A DNA stretch of 64,000 nucleotides from the NCBI RefSeq assembly GCF_013409505.1, contig NZ_JACCBN010000001.1:372001-436000 (forward strand). The letters run 5' to 3'. Both the position numbers and the translations under genes were made by a program. Positions 9,960 through 20,749 of this stretch are shown here, one piece after another (within the stretch, counting starts at the first letter, position 1; the number at the start of each line of letters is the position of its first letter). Source of the stretch: Actinomycetospora corticicola. GTDB lineage: Bacteria; Actinomycetota; Actinomycetes; Mycobacteriales; Pseudonocardiaceae. The notes under the pieces were generated by a model, which saw only the letters and a list, made by a program, of their open reading frames with translations, was not told where the DNA came from and searched no databases.

Positions 9960-11111
9960 GTGGCCACGGACTACTACGACATCCTCGGCGTCAGCCGGGA
10001 GGCCGACGACGCGGAGATCCGCCGGGCGTACCGGAAACTCGCGCGTGAGCTCCACCCCGACGTCAACCCCGACGCCGCGGAGCGGTTCCAGCAGGTCAAG
10101 AGCGCCTACGAGGTGCTCTCCGACCCGGAGAAGCGCCGCATCGTCGACCTCGGCGGGGACCCCAACGCGACGGCGGGCGCCGGGGGCTTCTCCGGCGGCG
10201 GGTTCGGCGGGGCCGGCTTCGGCGGGCTCGGCGACATCATGGACGCCTTCTTCGGCGCGGCCGGCGGCGGTGGCGGGCGGGGTCCGCGCGGTCGCGTGCA
10301 GCCCGGCGAGGACGCGCTGATCCGCATCGACCTCACCCTCGAGGAGTGCGCGGCGGGTGTCGCCCGGGAGCTCACCGTCGACACCGCGGTGCTCTGCGAG
10401 CGCTGCCAGGGCGGCGGCGCGGAGGCCGGCTCGCAGCCGGTGCCCTGTGACACCTGCGGCGGGCGCGGCGAGATCCAGAACGTCCAGCGCTCGTTCATCG
10501 GGCAGGTCGTCACGGCCCGCCCGTGCCCGGTGTGCCGCGGCCTCGGCGAGATCATCCCGAACCCCTGCCAGCAGTGCGCCGGCGACGGCCGCGTGCGGGC
10601 GCGCCGCACGGTCACCGTGCAGGTGCCCCCGGGCGTCGGCGACGGCATGCGCATCCGGATGGCGGGCCAGGGCGAGGTCGGCCCCGGCGGCGGGCCCGCC
10701 GGGAACCTCTACGTCGAGGTCACCGAGGCCCCGCACGAGTACTTCGAGCGCGACGGCGTCGACCTGCACTGCCACGTCTCCCTGCCGATGACGGCGGCGG
10801 CGCTCGGTACCACGCTGCGCCAGCGCACGCTCGAGGGCGACGAGGAACTGCACGTCGACCCCGGCACCCAGCCCGGCACCGTGCACACGCTGCGCGGCAA
10901 GGGCATGCCGCGGCTGCGCTCCTCCGGGCGCACCGACGGCCGCGGCGACCTGCTCGTCCACCTCGACGTGGCCGTGCCCGAGAAGCTCGACGCCCGCCAG
11001 ACCGAGCTGCTCCGGGAGCTCGCCACGCTGCGCGGCGAGGAGCAGCCGGAGTACGCGGGCCAGGCGCGCAACGGGCTGTTCGGCCGACGCAAGGCGGGGC
11101 GCACCCGGTGA
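9960..11111 (+). CDS. dnaJ: Chaperone DnaJ (type I, DnaJ2)
   Basis: The 383-residue protein starts at GTG 9960, with AAGGA upstream. It has a J domain (residues 4-66, HPD near 33), a Gly/Phe-rich linker (about 70-105), and a zinc-binding region with four CxxCxGxG-type repeats ([32 protein letters not shown]) between about 143 and 215. The C-terminal peptide-binding domain follows. It stimulates DnaK ATPase and delivers unfolded clients. Placement directly after hrcA, away from dnaK-grpE, is typical of the second DnaJ of actinobacteria. A 52-bp repeat begins 12 nt after its stop. Confidence 0.97.
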   Translation: MATDYYDILGVSREADDAEIRRAYRKLARELHPDVNPDAAERFQQVKSAYEVLSDPEKRRIVDLGGDPNATAGAGGFSGGGFGGAGFGGLGDIMDAFFGAAGGGGGRGPRGRVQPGEDALIRIDLTLEECAAGVARELTVDTAVLCERCQGGGAEAGSQPVPCDTCGGRGEIQNVQRSFIGQVVTARPCPVCRGLGEIIPNPCQQCAGDGRVRARRTVTVQVPPGVGDGMRIRMAGQGEVGPGGGPAGNLYVEVTEAPHEYFERDGVDLHCHVSLPMTAAALGTTLRQRTLEGDEELHVDPGTQPGTVHTLRGKGMPRLRSSGRTDGRGDLLVHLDVAVPEKLDARQTELLRELATLRGEEQPEYAGQARNGLFGRRKAGRTR

Positions 11112-11122
11112 CTCGTCCCCCA

Positions 11123-11174
11123 TGGCAGGAAAGCGTCGTTGCTGTCATCCAGTGGCAGTAACGCCACATCGTCG
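11123..11174 (+). repeat. 52-bp dispersed repeat, copy 1
   Basis: This copy matches 48 of 52 bases with 19790-19841 in the same orientation. Its core can fold: GTTGCTGTCA (11139-11148) pairs fully with TGGCAGTAAC (11153-11162) in RNA if G-U pairs are allowed. It lies between dnaJ and rsmE and supplies the apparent 5' coding end of rsmE. Confidence 0.8.
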
Positions 11175-11916
11175 GGCGGACTGGAGCCGCCCGGCGCTGT
11201 TCCTCGTCGATGAGGTCCCGACGACGGGTGCCACGGTCACCCTCGACGGTCCCGAGGGCCGGCACGCGGCGGACGTGAAACGGGTGCAGCCCGGCGAGGT
11301 GGTCCTGCTCGGCGACGGCGCCGGGACCCGGGCCCGCGCCACCGTGACCGCGGTCGGCAAGGGGCGGGTGACGGCGGAGGTCGACGAGACCCGCACCGAC
11401 CCGCCGTCGGGAACCCGCCTGGTGCTGGCGCAGGCCCTGGCCAAGGGCGACCGCGGGGAGCTCGCCGTGGAGACCGCGACCGAGGCCGGGATCGACGCGG
11501 TCATCCCGTGGCGCGCCGAGCGGTGCGTGACCCGCTGGGACGACGGCCCGCGCGGGGCGAAGCAGCTCGCGCGCTGGCGGTCGAGCGTGACGGAGGCGGC
11601 GAAGCAGTCGCGGCGGGCGTGGGTGCCCGAGGTGCACGAGCCGATGACGACGAACCAGCTGGCGCAGCGCCTCGAAGGTGCCACGGGACTGCTGCTGGAG
11701 GCGACGGCGGAGGTGTCGGTGGCGGACGTGGAGCTGGGTGGAGAGGTCGTGCTGCTCGTGGGACCGGAGGGCGGGGTCACCGACGCGGAGACCGCGCGGC
11801 TCGTGGCGGCGGGCGCGACGCCCGTGCGCCTGGGTCCGGACGTGCTGCGCACGTCGACGGCGGCGGCCGTCGCGCTCGGCGCGCTCGGGGTCCGCACGGG
11901 CCGGTGGCGGGCGTGA
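11152..11916 (+). CDS. rsmE: 16S rRNA (uracil1498-N3)-methyltransferase RsmE
   Basis: The product methylates N3 of U1498 in 16S rRNA using S-adenosylmethionine. It has the family N-terminus (ALFLVDEV), the segment LAQALAKGDRGELAVETATE, and the SPOUT knot motifs LLVGPEGGVTDAE and RLGPDVLRTSTAA. The start is uncertain: GTG 11152 and ATG 11122 are both in frame, both lie within or at the edge of the 52-bp repeat, and neither has a Shine-Dalgarno sequence. The stop overlaps the next start (TGATG). The gene follows dnaJ, as in mycobacteria. Confidence 0.9.
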   Translation: MAVTPHRRADWSRPALFLVDEVPTTGATVTLDGPEGRHAADVKRVQPGEVVLLGDGAGTRARATVTAVGKGRVTAEVDETRTDPPSGTRLVLAQALAKGDRGELAVETATEAGIDAVIPWRAERCVTRWDDGPRGAKQLARWRSSVTEAAKQSRRAWVPEVHEPMTTNQLAQRLEGATGLLLEATAEVSVADVELGGEVVLLVGPEGGVTDAETARLVAAGATPVRLGPDVLRTSTAAAVALGALGVRTGRWRA

Positions 11917-12818
11917 TGGCCCGTCGATCGCTGCTCGGCCTGCTGGGCCTGGCCGGGCTGGCGGCCTGCTCGACGAGCCCCGCCGGCACCACCCCCGCGC
12001 CCCGGCCGGGCACCCCGGAGCCGATGCCGCTGCGCTATGGGCCCGACCCGTCGCAGTACGCGGTGCTCCACCTGCCCCCGGGCGACCCGGGGGAGGGGCC
12101 GGAGGGCGCGCTGCCCGTCGTCGTGGTGATCCACGGCGGTTACTGGCGCTCCGCCTACGGGCTGGAGCTCGGCACGCCGCTCGCCGTGGACCTGACCAAC
12201 GCCGACGTCGCCGCGCTGAACGTCGAGTACCGGCGGGTCGGCGACGGCGGGGGCTTCCCGGCCACGCTGGCCGACGTCGCGGCCGCGGTGGACCTCCTCG
12301 CGACGGCGGGGGTCGAGGCCGCACGCCGGGTCGGACGCACGCTGGACCTGCGCTCCGTCGTCCTGCTCGGGCACTCCGCGGGCGGGCAGCTCGCGGCCTG
12401 GGCGGCCTCCCGGGCGCGCCTGCAGCCGCCCGCTCCCGGGGCCGATCCGGTGGTGGTGCCGAAGGGCGTCGTGTCGCAGGCCGGGGTCCTCGACCTCGTC
12501 GCCGCGGCCCAGCAGGACCTCGGCGGCGGGGCGACGCAGGACCTGCTCGGCGGTGACCCCGTGACGCAGGCCGCCCGCTACGCGGTCGCGTCCCCGGCGG
12601 CGCTGGTGCCGGCGTCGTGCCCGGTCGTGGCCGTGCACGGGACCGCCGACAGCACGGTGCCGATCGACCAGTCGCGCCGCTACGTCGCCGCCGCCACCGC
12701 GGCCCGGGGTGCGGCCCGGCTCGTCGAACTGCCCGGCGTCGACCACTTCCAGCTCATCGACCCGGCCGCGCCCGCCTGGCGCACGGTCCGCGACGAGGTG
12801 CTCGGCCTGCTGCGGTAA
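11916..12818 (+). CDS. Alpha/beta hydrolase lipoprotein (BD-FAE-like esterase)
   Basis: The 300-residue protein begins with an arginine pair, a hydrophobic core and the lipobox LAAC, so it is predicted to be a lipoprotein exported and lipidated at a Cys near residue 18. Mature residues carry an alpha/beta-hydrolase fold: oxyanion-hole HGGYW, nucleophile elbow GHSAGG near residue 153, and a late Asp/His pair (HGTADSTVP, and GVDHF near the end). This pattern resembles kynurenine formamidase/BD-FAE esterases. The substrate is unknown. It is coupled to rsmE by a TGATG overlap. Confidence 0.8.
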   Translation: MARRSLLGLLGLAGLAACSTSPAGTTPAPRPGTPEPMPLRYGPDPSQYAVLHLPPGDPGEGPEGALPVVVVIHGGYWRSAYGLELGTPLAVDLTNADVAALNVEYRRVGDGGGFPATLADVAAAVDLLATAGVEAARRVGRTLDLRSVVLLGHSAGGQLAAWAASRARLQPPAPGADPVVVPKGVVSQAGVLDLVAAAQQDLGGGATQDLLGGDPVTQAARYAVASPAALVPASCPVVAVHGTADSTVPIDQSRRYVAAATAARGAARLVELPGVDHFQLIDPAAPAWRTVRDEVLGLLR

Positions 12819-12942
12819 ATCGGTCGCGCGTCCCGACGACGGGTGTACCGTCGTCGCCATCATGGAGCTCTGACGACGCCTCGACCCTCGCTGCGGCCAT
12901 CGCCCGGCGGGGTCCTCGCCCTCCGCCTCCCGGAGCGTCGTC
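12819..12942 (+). promoter_or_regulatory. ABC-F leader with three-codon mini-ORF and mutually exclusive pairing
   Basis: A minimal ORF ATG GAG CTC TGA (Met-Glu-Leu) lies at 12862-12873. GACGACG (12872-12878), overlapping its stop, can pair either with CGTCGTC upstream (12849-12855) or with CGTCGTC at 12936-12942, which touches the ABC-F GTG start. TACCGT (12846-12851) is a possible -10 box that would make the mini-ORF leaderless. This resembles translational attenuators of antibiotic-resistance ABC-F genes. A copy of the 15-bp motif sits at 12831-12845. Confidence 0.5.
12831..12845 (+). repeat. 15-bp dispersed motif TCCCGACGACGGGTG, intergenic copy
   Basis: This is one of eight exact copies in the window. 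The others are at 1419, 11216, 36387, 47364, 56224 and 60794 on the plus strand and 60166-60180 on the minus strand. The motif has CCCG/CGGG arms around ACGA. This copy is between genes, whereas most are inside coding sequence in different frames. Confidence 0.75.
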
Positions 12943-14568
<1,626 letters not shown>

Positions 14569-14606
14569 ACTGACCACGCCGCATCACCGCACGGGGAGCA
14601 CGCATC

Positions 14607-15656
14607 CTGAGTCCCACGTCCACCGACTCGTCCGGCGAGTCGCGCATCGTCGTCCCCGAGTCCGCGCTGCTCACGCTGTTGGGCAAGCGGGACGAGAACC
14701 TCCGAGAAGCCGAGGACCTGCTGGACGCCGACGTCCACGTCCGCGGCAACGAGCTGACCCTCACCGGGACCCACGCGGACGTGGCGTTCGCCGAGCGGGT
14801 GTTCGCCGAGCTGGTGATCCTCGCCAGCCGCGGCCAGCAGATCGATCCCGACGGCGTCCGCCGCACCGTCCGCATGCTCGGCGACGACGCCGCGGAGTCG
14901 GCGTCGCCCGCCGAGGTGCTGAGCCTGGACATCCTGTCCCGGCGCGGTCGCACCATCCGGCCCAAGACGCTGAACCAGAAGCGCTACGTCGACGCGATCG
15001 ACGTCAACACGATCGTCTTCGGCATCGGCCCGGCCGGTACCGGCAAGACGTACCTCGCGATGGCGAAGGCCGTGCAGGCGCTCCAGGCCAAGCAGGTCAG
15101 CCGGATCATCCTCACCCGCCCGGCCGTCGAGGCGGGGGAGCGGCTCGGGTTCCTGCCCGGCACGCTCTCGGAGAAGATCGACCCGTACCTGCGCCCGCTG
15201 TACGACGCGCTGAACGACATGATGGACACCGAGGCGGTCCCGAAGCTGATCGCCTCGGGCACCATCGAGATCGCGCCGCTGGCCTACATGCGCGGCCGCT
15301 CGCTGAACAACGCGTTCATCATCCTCGACGAGGCCCAGAACACCACGCCGGAACAGATGAAGATGTTCCTCACGCGGCTGGGTTACGACTCGAAGATCGT
15401 GGTCACCGGTGACGTGACGCAGGTCGACCTGCCCGGTGGGCAGATGTCCGGCCTGCAGGTCGTCCGGCAGATCCTCGACGGCGTCGAGGACGTCCACTTC
15501 AGCGAGCTCACCAGCGCCGACGTCGTCCGGCACCGGCTCGTCGCCGAGATCATCGATGCGTACGGCCGCTGGGACGCACGCCAAAACACCGGTCCGCAGG
15601 GCGTGCCCCCGCGGAACGGGCCGCCGCAGAATCGTCGCGAACGGCGGAACCGGTAG
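14607..15656 (+). CDS. phoH: PhoH-family ATPase/RNA helicase-like protein
   Basis: The C-terminal PhoH ATPase has Walker A GPAGTGKT near residue 142, the RPAVEAGE motif and Walker B-like DEAQN near 241. The N-terminus has the small KH-like region seen in mycobacterial PhoH1. The start is unusual. The frame is closed by TGA at 14571, the conserved segment [20 protein letters not shown] begins about 12 codons in, and the only start-like codon with a ribosome site (GGGGAG, 8 nt away) is CTG 14607. The next option, TTG 14679, would remove conserved sequence. It forms an operon with ybeY, corC, lhgO and era. Confidence 0.85.
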   Translation: MSPTSTDSSGESRIVVPESALLTLLGKRDENLREAEDLLDADVHVRGNELTLTGTHADVAFAERVFAELVILASRGQQIDPDGVRRTVRMLGDDAAESASPAEVLSLDILSRRGRTIRPKTLNQKRYVDAIDVNTIVFGIGPAGTGKTYLAMAKAVQALQAKQVSRIILTRPAVEAGERLGFLPGTLSEKIDPYLRPLYDALNDMMDTEAVPKLIASGTIEIAPLAYMRGRSLNNAFIILDEAQNTTPEQMKMFLTRLGYDSKIVVTGDVTQVDLPGGQMSGLQVVRQILDGVEDVHFSELTSADVVRHRLVAEIIDAYGRWDARQNTGPQGVPPRNGPPQNRRERRNR

Positions 15657-16217
15657 ATGAGCATCGAGATCGCGAACGAGTCCGGGGTCGACGTCGACGA
15701 GGCACCGATCGTCGACGTCGCCCGCCACGCGCTCGACCGGATGGGCGTGAGCCCGCTCGCCGAGCTGTCGATCCTGCTCGTGGAGCTCGAGCCGATGGCC
15801 GAGCTGCACGAGCGGTGGCTCGACCTGCCGGGCCCCACGGACGTCATGAGCTTCCCGATGGACGAGCTGGACACGGCCAAGCGGCCGGACGCCCCGCCGT
15901 CGGGCCCGGCCCTGCTCGGCGACATCGTGCTCTGCCCCGCCTTCGCGCGGGACCAGGCGGTGTCGGCCGGGCACACGCTCGACGACGAGCTCCACCTGCT
16001 CACCGTGCACGGCGTGCTGCACCTGCTGGGCTACGACCACGCGGAGCCCGACGAGGAGGCCGAGATGTTCGGCCTGCAGGGCGAGCTGCTCGCGGAGTGG
16101 CGCGCCGAGGTGGCCGAGCGGGCCCGGGCGGAGCGCGACCGGCTGACCCGGGAACGACAGCGGGCGGCCGACGCGAAGCTCCTCGGCACGGTCGGTCTGG
16201 ACGAGAGTTCGACGTGA
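15657..16217 (+). CDS. ybeY: Endoribonuclease YbeY
   Basis: The 186-residue protein starts immediately after the phoH stop (TAGATG). It carries the zinc-binding signature [11 protein letters not shown], with His near residues 118, 122 and 128 (HxxxHxxxxxH). YbeY is a single-strand endoribonuclease acting in 16S rRNA 3'-end maturation and ribosome quality control. The C-terminus extends past the catalytic core into a charged Arg/Glu helix, as in other actinobacteria. The stop overlaps the corC start (GTGA). Confidence 0.95.
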   Translation: MSIEIANESGVDVDEAPIVDVARHALDRMGVSPLAELSILLVELEPMAELHERWLDLPGPTDVMSFPMDELDTAKRPDAPPSGPALLGDIVLCPAFARDQAVSAGHTLDDELHLLTVHGVLHLLGYDHAEPDEEAEMFGLQGELLAEWRAEVAERARAERDRLTRERQRAADAKLLGTVGLDESST

Positions 16218-17626
16218 CCGCCGCCCAGATCGGGCAACTGATCGCCGCGCTCGTCCTGGTCCCGCTGGCCGGGGTGTTCGCGGCGGCCGACTCCGCCATC
16301 ACCACGATGTCGCCGGCGCGCGTCGAGGCGATCGTGCGGGAGGGCCGCGCCGGGGCGAAGTCGCTCGCCGCCGTCGTCGCCGACAAGCCACGGCACCTCA
16401 ACCTCCTGCTCCTCATGAGGTTGACGTGCGAGGCGGTGGCCACCGTGCTGGGCGCCTACGTCGCGCTGCAGCTCATCGGCTCGGAGGGCTGGGCGGTGAC
16501 GATCGCGGCGCTCGTCGTGATCGTCGTGTCCTACGTGCTCATCGGCGTCGGGCCGCGCACGATCGGCCTGCAGCACCCCTACGGCGTCGGACTCGCGGTC
16601 GCCGTGCCGGTGCGCGCCCTCGCCCGGCTGCTGGGCCCGCTGTCGTCGCTGCTGATCCTCGTCGGCAACGCGATCACCCCCGGCCGCGGCTTCCGCGACG
16701 GCCCCTTCAGCCAGGAGGTGGAGCTGCGCGAGCTGGTCGACATGGCCGAGGCGCGCGGGCTCGTCGACGACGACGAGCGCTCCATGATCCAGTCGGTGTT
16801 CGAGCTCGACGACACGATGGTCCGCGAGGTGATGGTCCCCCGCACCGAGATGGTGTGGATCGAGCGGGACAAGTCGGCGCGCCAGGCCCTCGCGCTCGCC
16901 CTGCGCTCGGGCTACTCGCGCATCCCGGTGATCGGCGAGAACGTCGACGACACCGTCGGCGTCGTCTACCTCAAGGACCTCGTGCGCTACACCAGCGCGC
17001 GGCAGAACGACCCGCAGCACTCGCCGTCGGACCACCACGGCGCGGTCGGCGAGATCATGCGCCCGGCGGCATTCGTGCCCGACTCCAAGCAGGTGGACGA
17101 CCTGCTCCGCGAGATGCAGCGCACCCGCAACCACATGGCGCTGGTCGTCGACGAGTACGGCGGGATCGCGGGGCTCGTGACGATCGAGGACATCCTCGAG
17201 GAGATCGTCGGCGAGATCACCGACGAGTACGACACCGCCGAGCACCGCCCGGTCGACCGGCTCGAGGACGGGACCCTGCGCGTCTCGGCCCGGCTGCCGG
17301 TGGAGGACCTCGAGGAGGCCACGGGCGTCGAGTTCGAGGTCGAGGACGTCGACACCGTCGGCGGTCTCCTCGCCCAGCGCCTCGGCCGGGTGCCGCTGCC
17401 GGGCGCGGAGGCCGAGGTCGGGGGGCTGCGCCTGCGGGCCGAGGGCGGCGAGGACGATCGGGGCCGCATGCGCATCGTGTCGGTGCTCGTGTGGGACCCA
17501 CACCCCGCCGACGGCGGTGACGTCAGCCCCGACGACGGGTCGGCGGAGGACACGCTCGTGGCCGCGAGCGGTCGACGGAGCGGAGCGGAGCTCGGGCGAC
17601 GAGCAGGAGAGGACCAGAGTGGTTGA
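16214..17626 (+). CDS. CNNM/CorC (hemolysin C) transporter-associated protein
   Basis: The 470-residue protein has an N-terminal DUF21/CNNM region with about three to four membrane helices (residues 5-160), two CBS domains (about 205-335, [13 protein letters not shown] and [16 protein letters not shown]) and a C-terminal CorC_HlyC domain (about 345-435). CNNM/CorC proteins are linked to magnesium or cobalt efflux, with adenosine ligands bound by the CBS pair. The start is the GTG overlapping the ybeY stop. Its place in phoH-ybeY-corC-era is conserved in mycobacteria. Confidence 0.9.
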   Translation: MTAAQIGQLIAALVLVPLAGVFAAADSAITTMSPARVEAIVREGRAGAKSLAAVVADKPRHLNLLLLMRLTCEAVATVLGAYVALQLIGSEGWAVTIAALVVIVVSYVLIGVGPRTIGLQHPYGVGLAVAVPVRALARLLGPLSSLLILVGNAITPGRGFRDGPFSQEVELRELVDMAEARGLVDDDERSMIQSVFELDDTMVREVMVPRTEMVWIERDKSARQALALALRSGYSRIPVIGENVDDTVGVVYLKDLVRYTSARQNDPQHSPSDHHGAVGEIMRPAAFVPDSKQVDDLLREMQRTRNHMALVVDEYGGIAGLVTIEDILEEIVGEITDEYDTAEHRPVDRLEDGTLRVSARLPVEDLEEATGVEFEVEDVDTVGGLLAQRLGRVPLPGAEAEVGGLRLRAEGGEDDRGRMRIVSVLVWDPHPADGGDVSPDDGSAEDTLVAASGRRSGAELGRRAGEDQSG

Positions 17627-18881
17627 CGTGGCAGGAATCCCGGGGCCCAGCCCGCGGCACGACGTCGTCGTGGTCGGCGGGGGCATCGTCGGTCTGGCCG
17701 TGCTCACGGCCCTGCTCGACGCCGGGCACACGTCGGTCGCGCTGGTCGAGCGGGAGTCCTCGCTGGCCGGGCACCAGACCGGACGGAACTCCAACGTCAT
17801 CCACTCCGGGCTGTACTACGCGCCGGGGTCGCTGAAGGCCCGCCTCGCCGTCGCCGGCTGCGCGGAGACCAAGGCGTTCTGCGCGGAGCACGACCTGCCC
17901 TACCTCGAGTGCGGCAAGGTCGTCGCGGCGACGAGCGAGGACGAGCTGCCGCGGATGGCGGAGCTCGTGCGCCGCGGACGGGCCAACGGCGTCGAGGTGC
18001 ACGAGCTGGACGCCGCCGGCGTGCGGGACCGCGAGCCCGCCGTCAGCGCGGTCGCCGGGCTGTGGGTCCCGTCCACCGGCATCTGCGACTACGAGGCGAT
18101 CACCGTCAAGCTCGCCGAGCTCGCCGTCGCGCGCGGTGCGGTGATCCACACCGGGCGCGCCGTGCGGTCGACCGTGCGCCGGCGGTCCGACGTCGTCGTC
18201 CACACCGACGGCGGCGACCTGCTCGCCGGCCAGGTCGTCGTGTGCGCCGGCCTGCGCTCGGACGAGATCGCGCGGGCCTCGGGCTTCGACCCCGGCGTGC
18301 GCATCGTGCCGTTCCGCGGCGAGTACTCCGACCTGCGCGGCCCGAAGGCGGACGCGATCCGCGGGCTGGTCTACCCGGTGCCCGACCCGGCGTTCCCGTT
18401 CCTCGGCGTGCACGCCACGCGAGGTGTCGACGGCTCGGTGCACGTCGGGCCGAACGCCGTCCTCGCGCTGGCCCGCGAGGGGTACGACTGGCGGACGCTG
18501 AAGGTCCGCGAGCTCGCCGGCACCCTCACCGACCCGGGCTTCCTGTCGCTGGCCGGCAAGCAGTGGCGCTACGGGCTCGGCGAGATGCACCGGTCGCTGT
18601 CGAAGGCGGCCATGGCGAAGGCGGTCGCGAAGATGCTGCCGGGCGTCACGGCCGACGACCTCGAGCCCCCGCACGACGTGATGCGCCGCGCCGGCGTGCG
18701 CGCCCAGGCGGTTCGGCCGGACGGGGCGCTCGTCGACGACTTCCTGTTCAGGGAGGACACCGCGGACCGGGGCGACATTCGAGTGCTGCACGTGCTCAAC
18801 GCGCCGTCCCCGGCGGCGACCGCCGCCCTGCCGATCGGGCGCGAGATCGTGGCCCGGCTCGAGGGCAAGGACGCGGCGTGA
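17619..18881 (+). CDS. lhgO: L-2-hydroxyglutarate oxidase (LhgO-like FAD oxidoreductase)
   Basis: The 420-residue protein has an N-terminal FAD Rossmann motif ([16 protein letters not shown], about residues 20-35) and the family features [19 protein letters not shown] and [13 protein letters not shown]. The C-terminus keeps [14 protein letters not shown] and the [12 protein letters not shown]-binding signature. LhgO oxidises L-2-hydroxyglutarate to 2-oxoglutarate, passing electrons to the membrane quinone pool. GTG 17619 overlaps the corC stop by eight bases; GTG 17628 is an alternative. It does not belong to the usual phoH-era block, so it is probably an insertion that kept translational coupling on both sides. 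Confidence 0.88.
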   Translation: MVDVAGIPGPSPRHDVVVVGGGIVGLAVLTALLDAGHTSVALVERESSLAGHQTGRNSNVIHSGLYYAPGSLKARLAVAGCAETKAFCAEHDLPYLECGKVVAATSEDELPRMAELVRRGRANGVEVHELDAAGVRDREPAVSAVAGLWVPSTGICDYEAITVKLAELAVARGAVIHTGRAVRSTVRRRSDVVVHTDGGDLLAGQVVVCAGLRSDEIARASGFDPGVRIVPFRGEYSDLRGPKADAIRGLVYPVPDPAFPFLGVHATRGVDGSVHVGPNAVLALAREGYDWRTLKVRELAGTLTDPGFLSLAGKQWRYGLGEMHRSLSKAAMAKAVAKMLPGVTADDLEPPHDVMRRAGVRAQAVRPDGALVDDFLFREDTADRGDIRVLHVLNAPSPAATAALPIGREIVARLEGKDAA

Positions 18882-19777
18882 CCCAGCCCTGGCCGGACGA
18901 CTTCCGCTCCGGGTTCGCCTGCTTCGTCGGACGCCCGAACGTCGGGAAGTCGACGCTGACGAACGCGCTCGTGGGCCACAAGGTCGCGATCACCTCGTCG
19001 CGCCCGCAGACCACCCGACACGCGATCCGCGGCATCGTCCACCGGGCCGACGGGCAGCTCGTGCTCGTCGACACCCCCGGCCTGCACAAGCCGCGCACCC
19101 TGCTGGGGGAGCGCCTCAACGACGTCGTGCGCACGACGTGGGCCGAGGTCGACGTCGTCGGGTTCTGCGCCCCGGCCGACCAGGCCGTGGGGCCGGGCGA
19201 CCGGTTCATCATCTCCGAGCTGCGCAAGGTGGCCGACCGCACGCCCGTCGTCGCGGTCCTCACCAAGACCGACCTCGCGCGCCCCGAGGTGATCGCCGAA
19301 CGGCTGCTGGAGCTGCAGCAGCTCGCCGACTTCGCCGAGATCGTGCCGGTGTCCGCCGTGTCGGGGAAGCAGGTCGACCTGCTCACCGACCTCCTGCTCG
19401 CCCAGATGCCGCCCGGCCCGCCGCTCTACCCCGAGGGCGAGCTGTCCGACGAGCCGGAGACGACGATGATCGCGGAGTTCATCCGCGAGGCCGCCCTCGA
19501 GGGCGTGCGCGACGAGCTCCCACACTCGCTCGCCGTCGTGGTCGAGGAGATGGTGGAGGGGAAGACCCTCAAGATCCGTGCCGAGATCTTCGTCGAGCGG
19601 CCCTCGCAGAAGGCGATCGTCATCGGCCGGGCGGGCTCGCGGCTCAAGGAGGTCGGCACCACCTCTCGGCGCCAGATCGAGAACATGCTGGGCACCCAGG
19701 TGCACCTCGACCTGTTCGTCAAGGTGGCCAAGGACTGGCAGCGCGACCCCCGTCAGCTGCGCAAGCTGGGGTTCTGA
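18878..19777 (+). CDS. era: GTPase Era
   Basis: The 299-residue protein has the Era G domain: G1 GRPNVGKST near residue 18, the switch segment TSSRPQTTRHAIRG, G3 DTPGLHKP near 66 and G4 TKTD near 129. A C-terminal KH domain (about 225-290, IGRAGSRLKEVGTTSRRQIE) binds the 3' end of 16S rRNA. Era is needed for 30S assembly. The start overlaps the lhgO stop (GTGA). A 52-bp repeat begins 12 nt after the stop, exactly as after dnaJ. Confidence 0.97.
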   Translation: MTQPWPDDFRSGFACFVGRPNVGKSTLTNALVGHKVAITSSRPQTTRHAIRGIVHRADGQLVLVDTPGLHKPRTLLGERLNDVVRTTWAEVDVVGFCAPADQAVGPGDRFIISELRKVADRTPVVAVLTKTDLARPEVIAERLLELQQLADFAEIVPVSAVSGKQVDLLTDLLLAQMPPGPPLYPEGELSDEPETTMIAEFIREAALEGVRDELPHSLAVVVEEMVEGKTLKIRAEIFVERPSQKAIVIGRAGSRLKEVGTTSRRQIENMLGTQVHLDLFVKVAKDWQRDPRQLRKLGF

Positions 19778-19789
19778 CCCCACCCTTCG

Positions 19790-19841
19790 TGGCAGCGAAG
19801 CGTCGTTGCTGTCGTCCAGTGGCAGGAACGCCACATCGTCG
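19790..19841 (+). repeat. 52-bp dispersed repeat, copy 2
   Basis: This copy matches copy 1 at 11123-11174 in 48 of 52 positions and has the same orientation. It lies 12 nt past the era stop and contains the same foldable core. On the other strand it can be read as a spurious short peptide, and no gene is called there. Confidence 0.8.
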
Positions 19842-19849
19842 TGGTGACG

Positions 19850-20221
19850 TCAGCCGAGCGCGGCGAACAGCGGCGCGAGCTGGCCGGAGTCGACGTACTC
19901 CTCGATGCGGGTGACGAGTCCGTTCTCGGTGTGCACGACGAGGGCGGCCGGCGCGTGCAGGCGCGACCCGTCGGGCAGCGTGCCCGTGACGACGTACTGC
20001 GCGAGCCCCGGCTCCCCGCCGAACGCGCGGACGTCCACCATCGTGAAGTCGGGGACCACCGCCCGGATGGCCCGCAGCGAGTCGAAGGTCGCGGGCACCG
20101 TCGGGGCCTCGACCTCGTCGAACGAGTGCCAGGTGACGGCGCCCGGGGCGAAGAGGTCGGGCGGTGGCCCGTCGGCGGTGGTGGAGGCGAGCGCGTCGAG
20201 GACCCGTCCGGCGATCTCCAT
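19850..20221 (-). CDS. SnoaL-like (NTF2-fold) protein
   Basis: The 123-residue protein starts at ATG 20221; a longer frame to 20263 would begin inside a 56-bp inverted repeat and is rejected. The pattern fits the small alpha+beta NTF2/SnoaL fold: an N-terminal helix, W-H-S-F near residue 29, a segment PDFTMVDVRAFGGEPGLAQY, then two long strands ending in EEYVDSGQLAPLF. Such proteins are often isomerases, hydrolases or stress proteins; no substrate can be assigned. It is convergent with era and stands alone. Confidence 0.75.
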   Translation of the reverse strand: MEIAGRVLDALASTTADGPPPDLFAPGAVTWHSFDEVEAPTVPATFDSLRAIRAVVPDFTMVDVRAFGGEPGLAQYVVTGTLPDGSRLHAPAALVVHTENGLVTRIEEYVDSGQLAPLFAALG

Positions 20222-20244
20222 GCCGGCCACGCTAGGGGCGACGC

Positions 20245-20300
20245 CGAGGGTCACACCAGGCATCGTCCCGGGCCGCGGAACCTGCCTGGTGTAACCCTCG
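20245..20300. repeat. 56-bp inverted-repeat element, copy C
   Basis: 18-bp arms (CGAGGGTCACACCAGGCA and TGCCTGGTGTAACCCTCG, 17 of 18 complementary) flank a 20-bp centre. Two related 56-bp elements lie at 24984-25039 and 25067-25122. It sits between two minus-strand genes and could act as a terminator or a mobile palindrome. Confidence 0.75.
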
Positions 20301-20315
20301 CCGGAGCGGACGGGG

Positions 20316-20639
20316 TCAGATCGAGTACGAGTACGAGAAGCTGCCGCCGTTCGCGATGATCAGCACCCAGAACAGGATCCAGAACGCGCAGCCGATCCCG
20401 CCCAGCACGAGCGCGGTGATCGCGAGGGGCCGGCCGTTCTCGTCGGTCCGGGCGATCTGGCGCAGCGACACCCAGCCGCAGATCACGGCGGCGAGCGGGA
20501 CGAAGAACGCCGCGACGAGCGCGACGATCGACAGCACGTTCATGCGGCGTGCGGGCGGGCCGTACCCCACGGGCTGGACGGGGGGTTGGCCGGCGCCGAC
20601 GGGGCCGGGGGCGAACGGCTGCTGCTGCGGAGTGGTCAT
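20316..20639 (-). CDS. Small membrane protein with DUF4190-like domain
   Basis: The 107-residue protein has a Pro/Gln-rich cytoplasmic N-terminus (about 1-32) and two transmembrane helices (about 36-56 and 72-96) separated by the conserved loop GWVSLRQIARTDENGRPLAI. This layout matches the DUF4190 family common in actinobacteria. The C-terminus is a short Ser/Tyr tail. The function is unknown. The start is at ATG 20639 behind GGAAGGACC, and the gene is divergent from recO. Confidence 0.75.
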   Translation of the reverse strand: MTTPQQQPFAPGPVGAGQPPVQPVGYGPPARRMNVLSIVALVAAFFVPLAAVICGWVSLRQIARTDENGRPLAITALVLGGIGCAFWILFWVLIIANGGSFSYSYSI

Positions 20640-20749
20640 GACGGGTCCTTCCCGGTCGTTGTGACTGAGCGTGACAGTAGACCGGGCCGACCCGGCGTCG
20701 TATAGGCCGGATGAGTGAACGCCGCCAGCTGTCGGACGGGAGTGCCAGG

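Noticed and set aside
19578-19914. Short frames across the 52-bp repeat near era
   Set aside because: They arise from the repeat itself and have no coding support.
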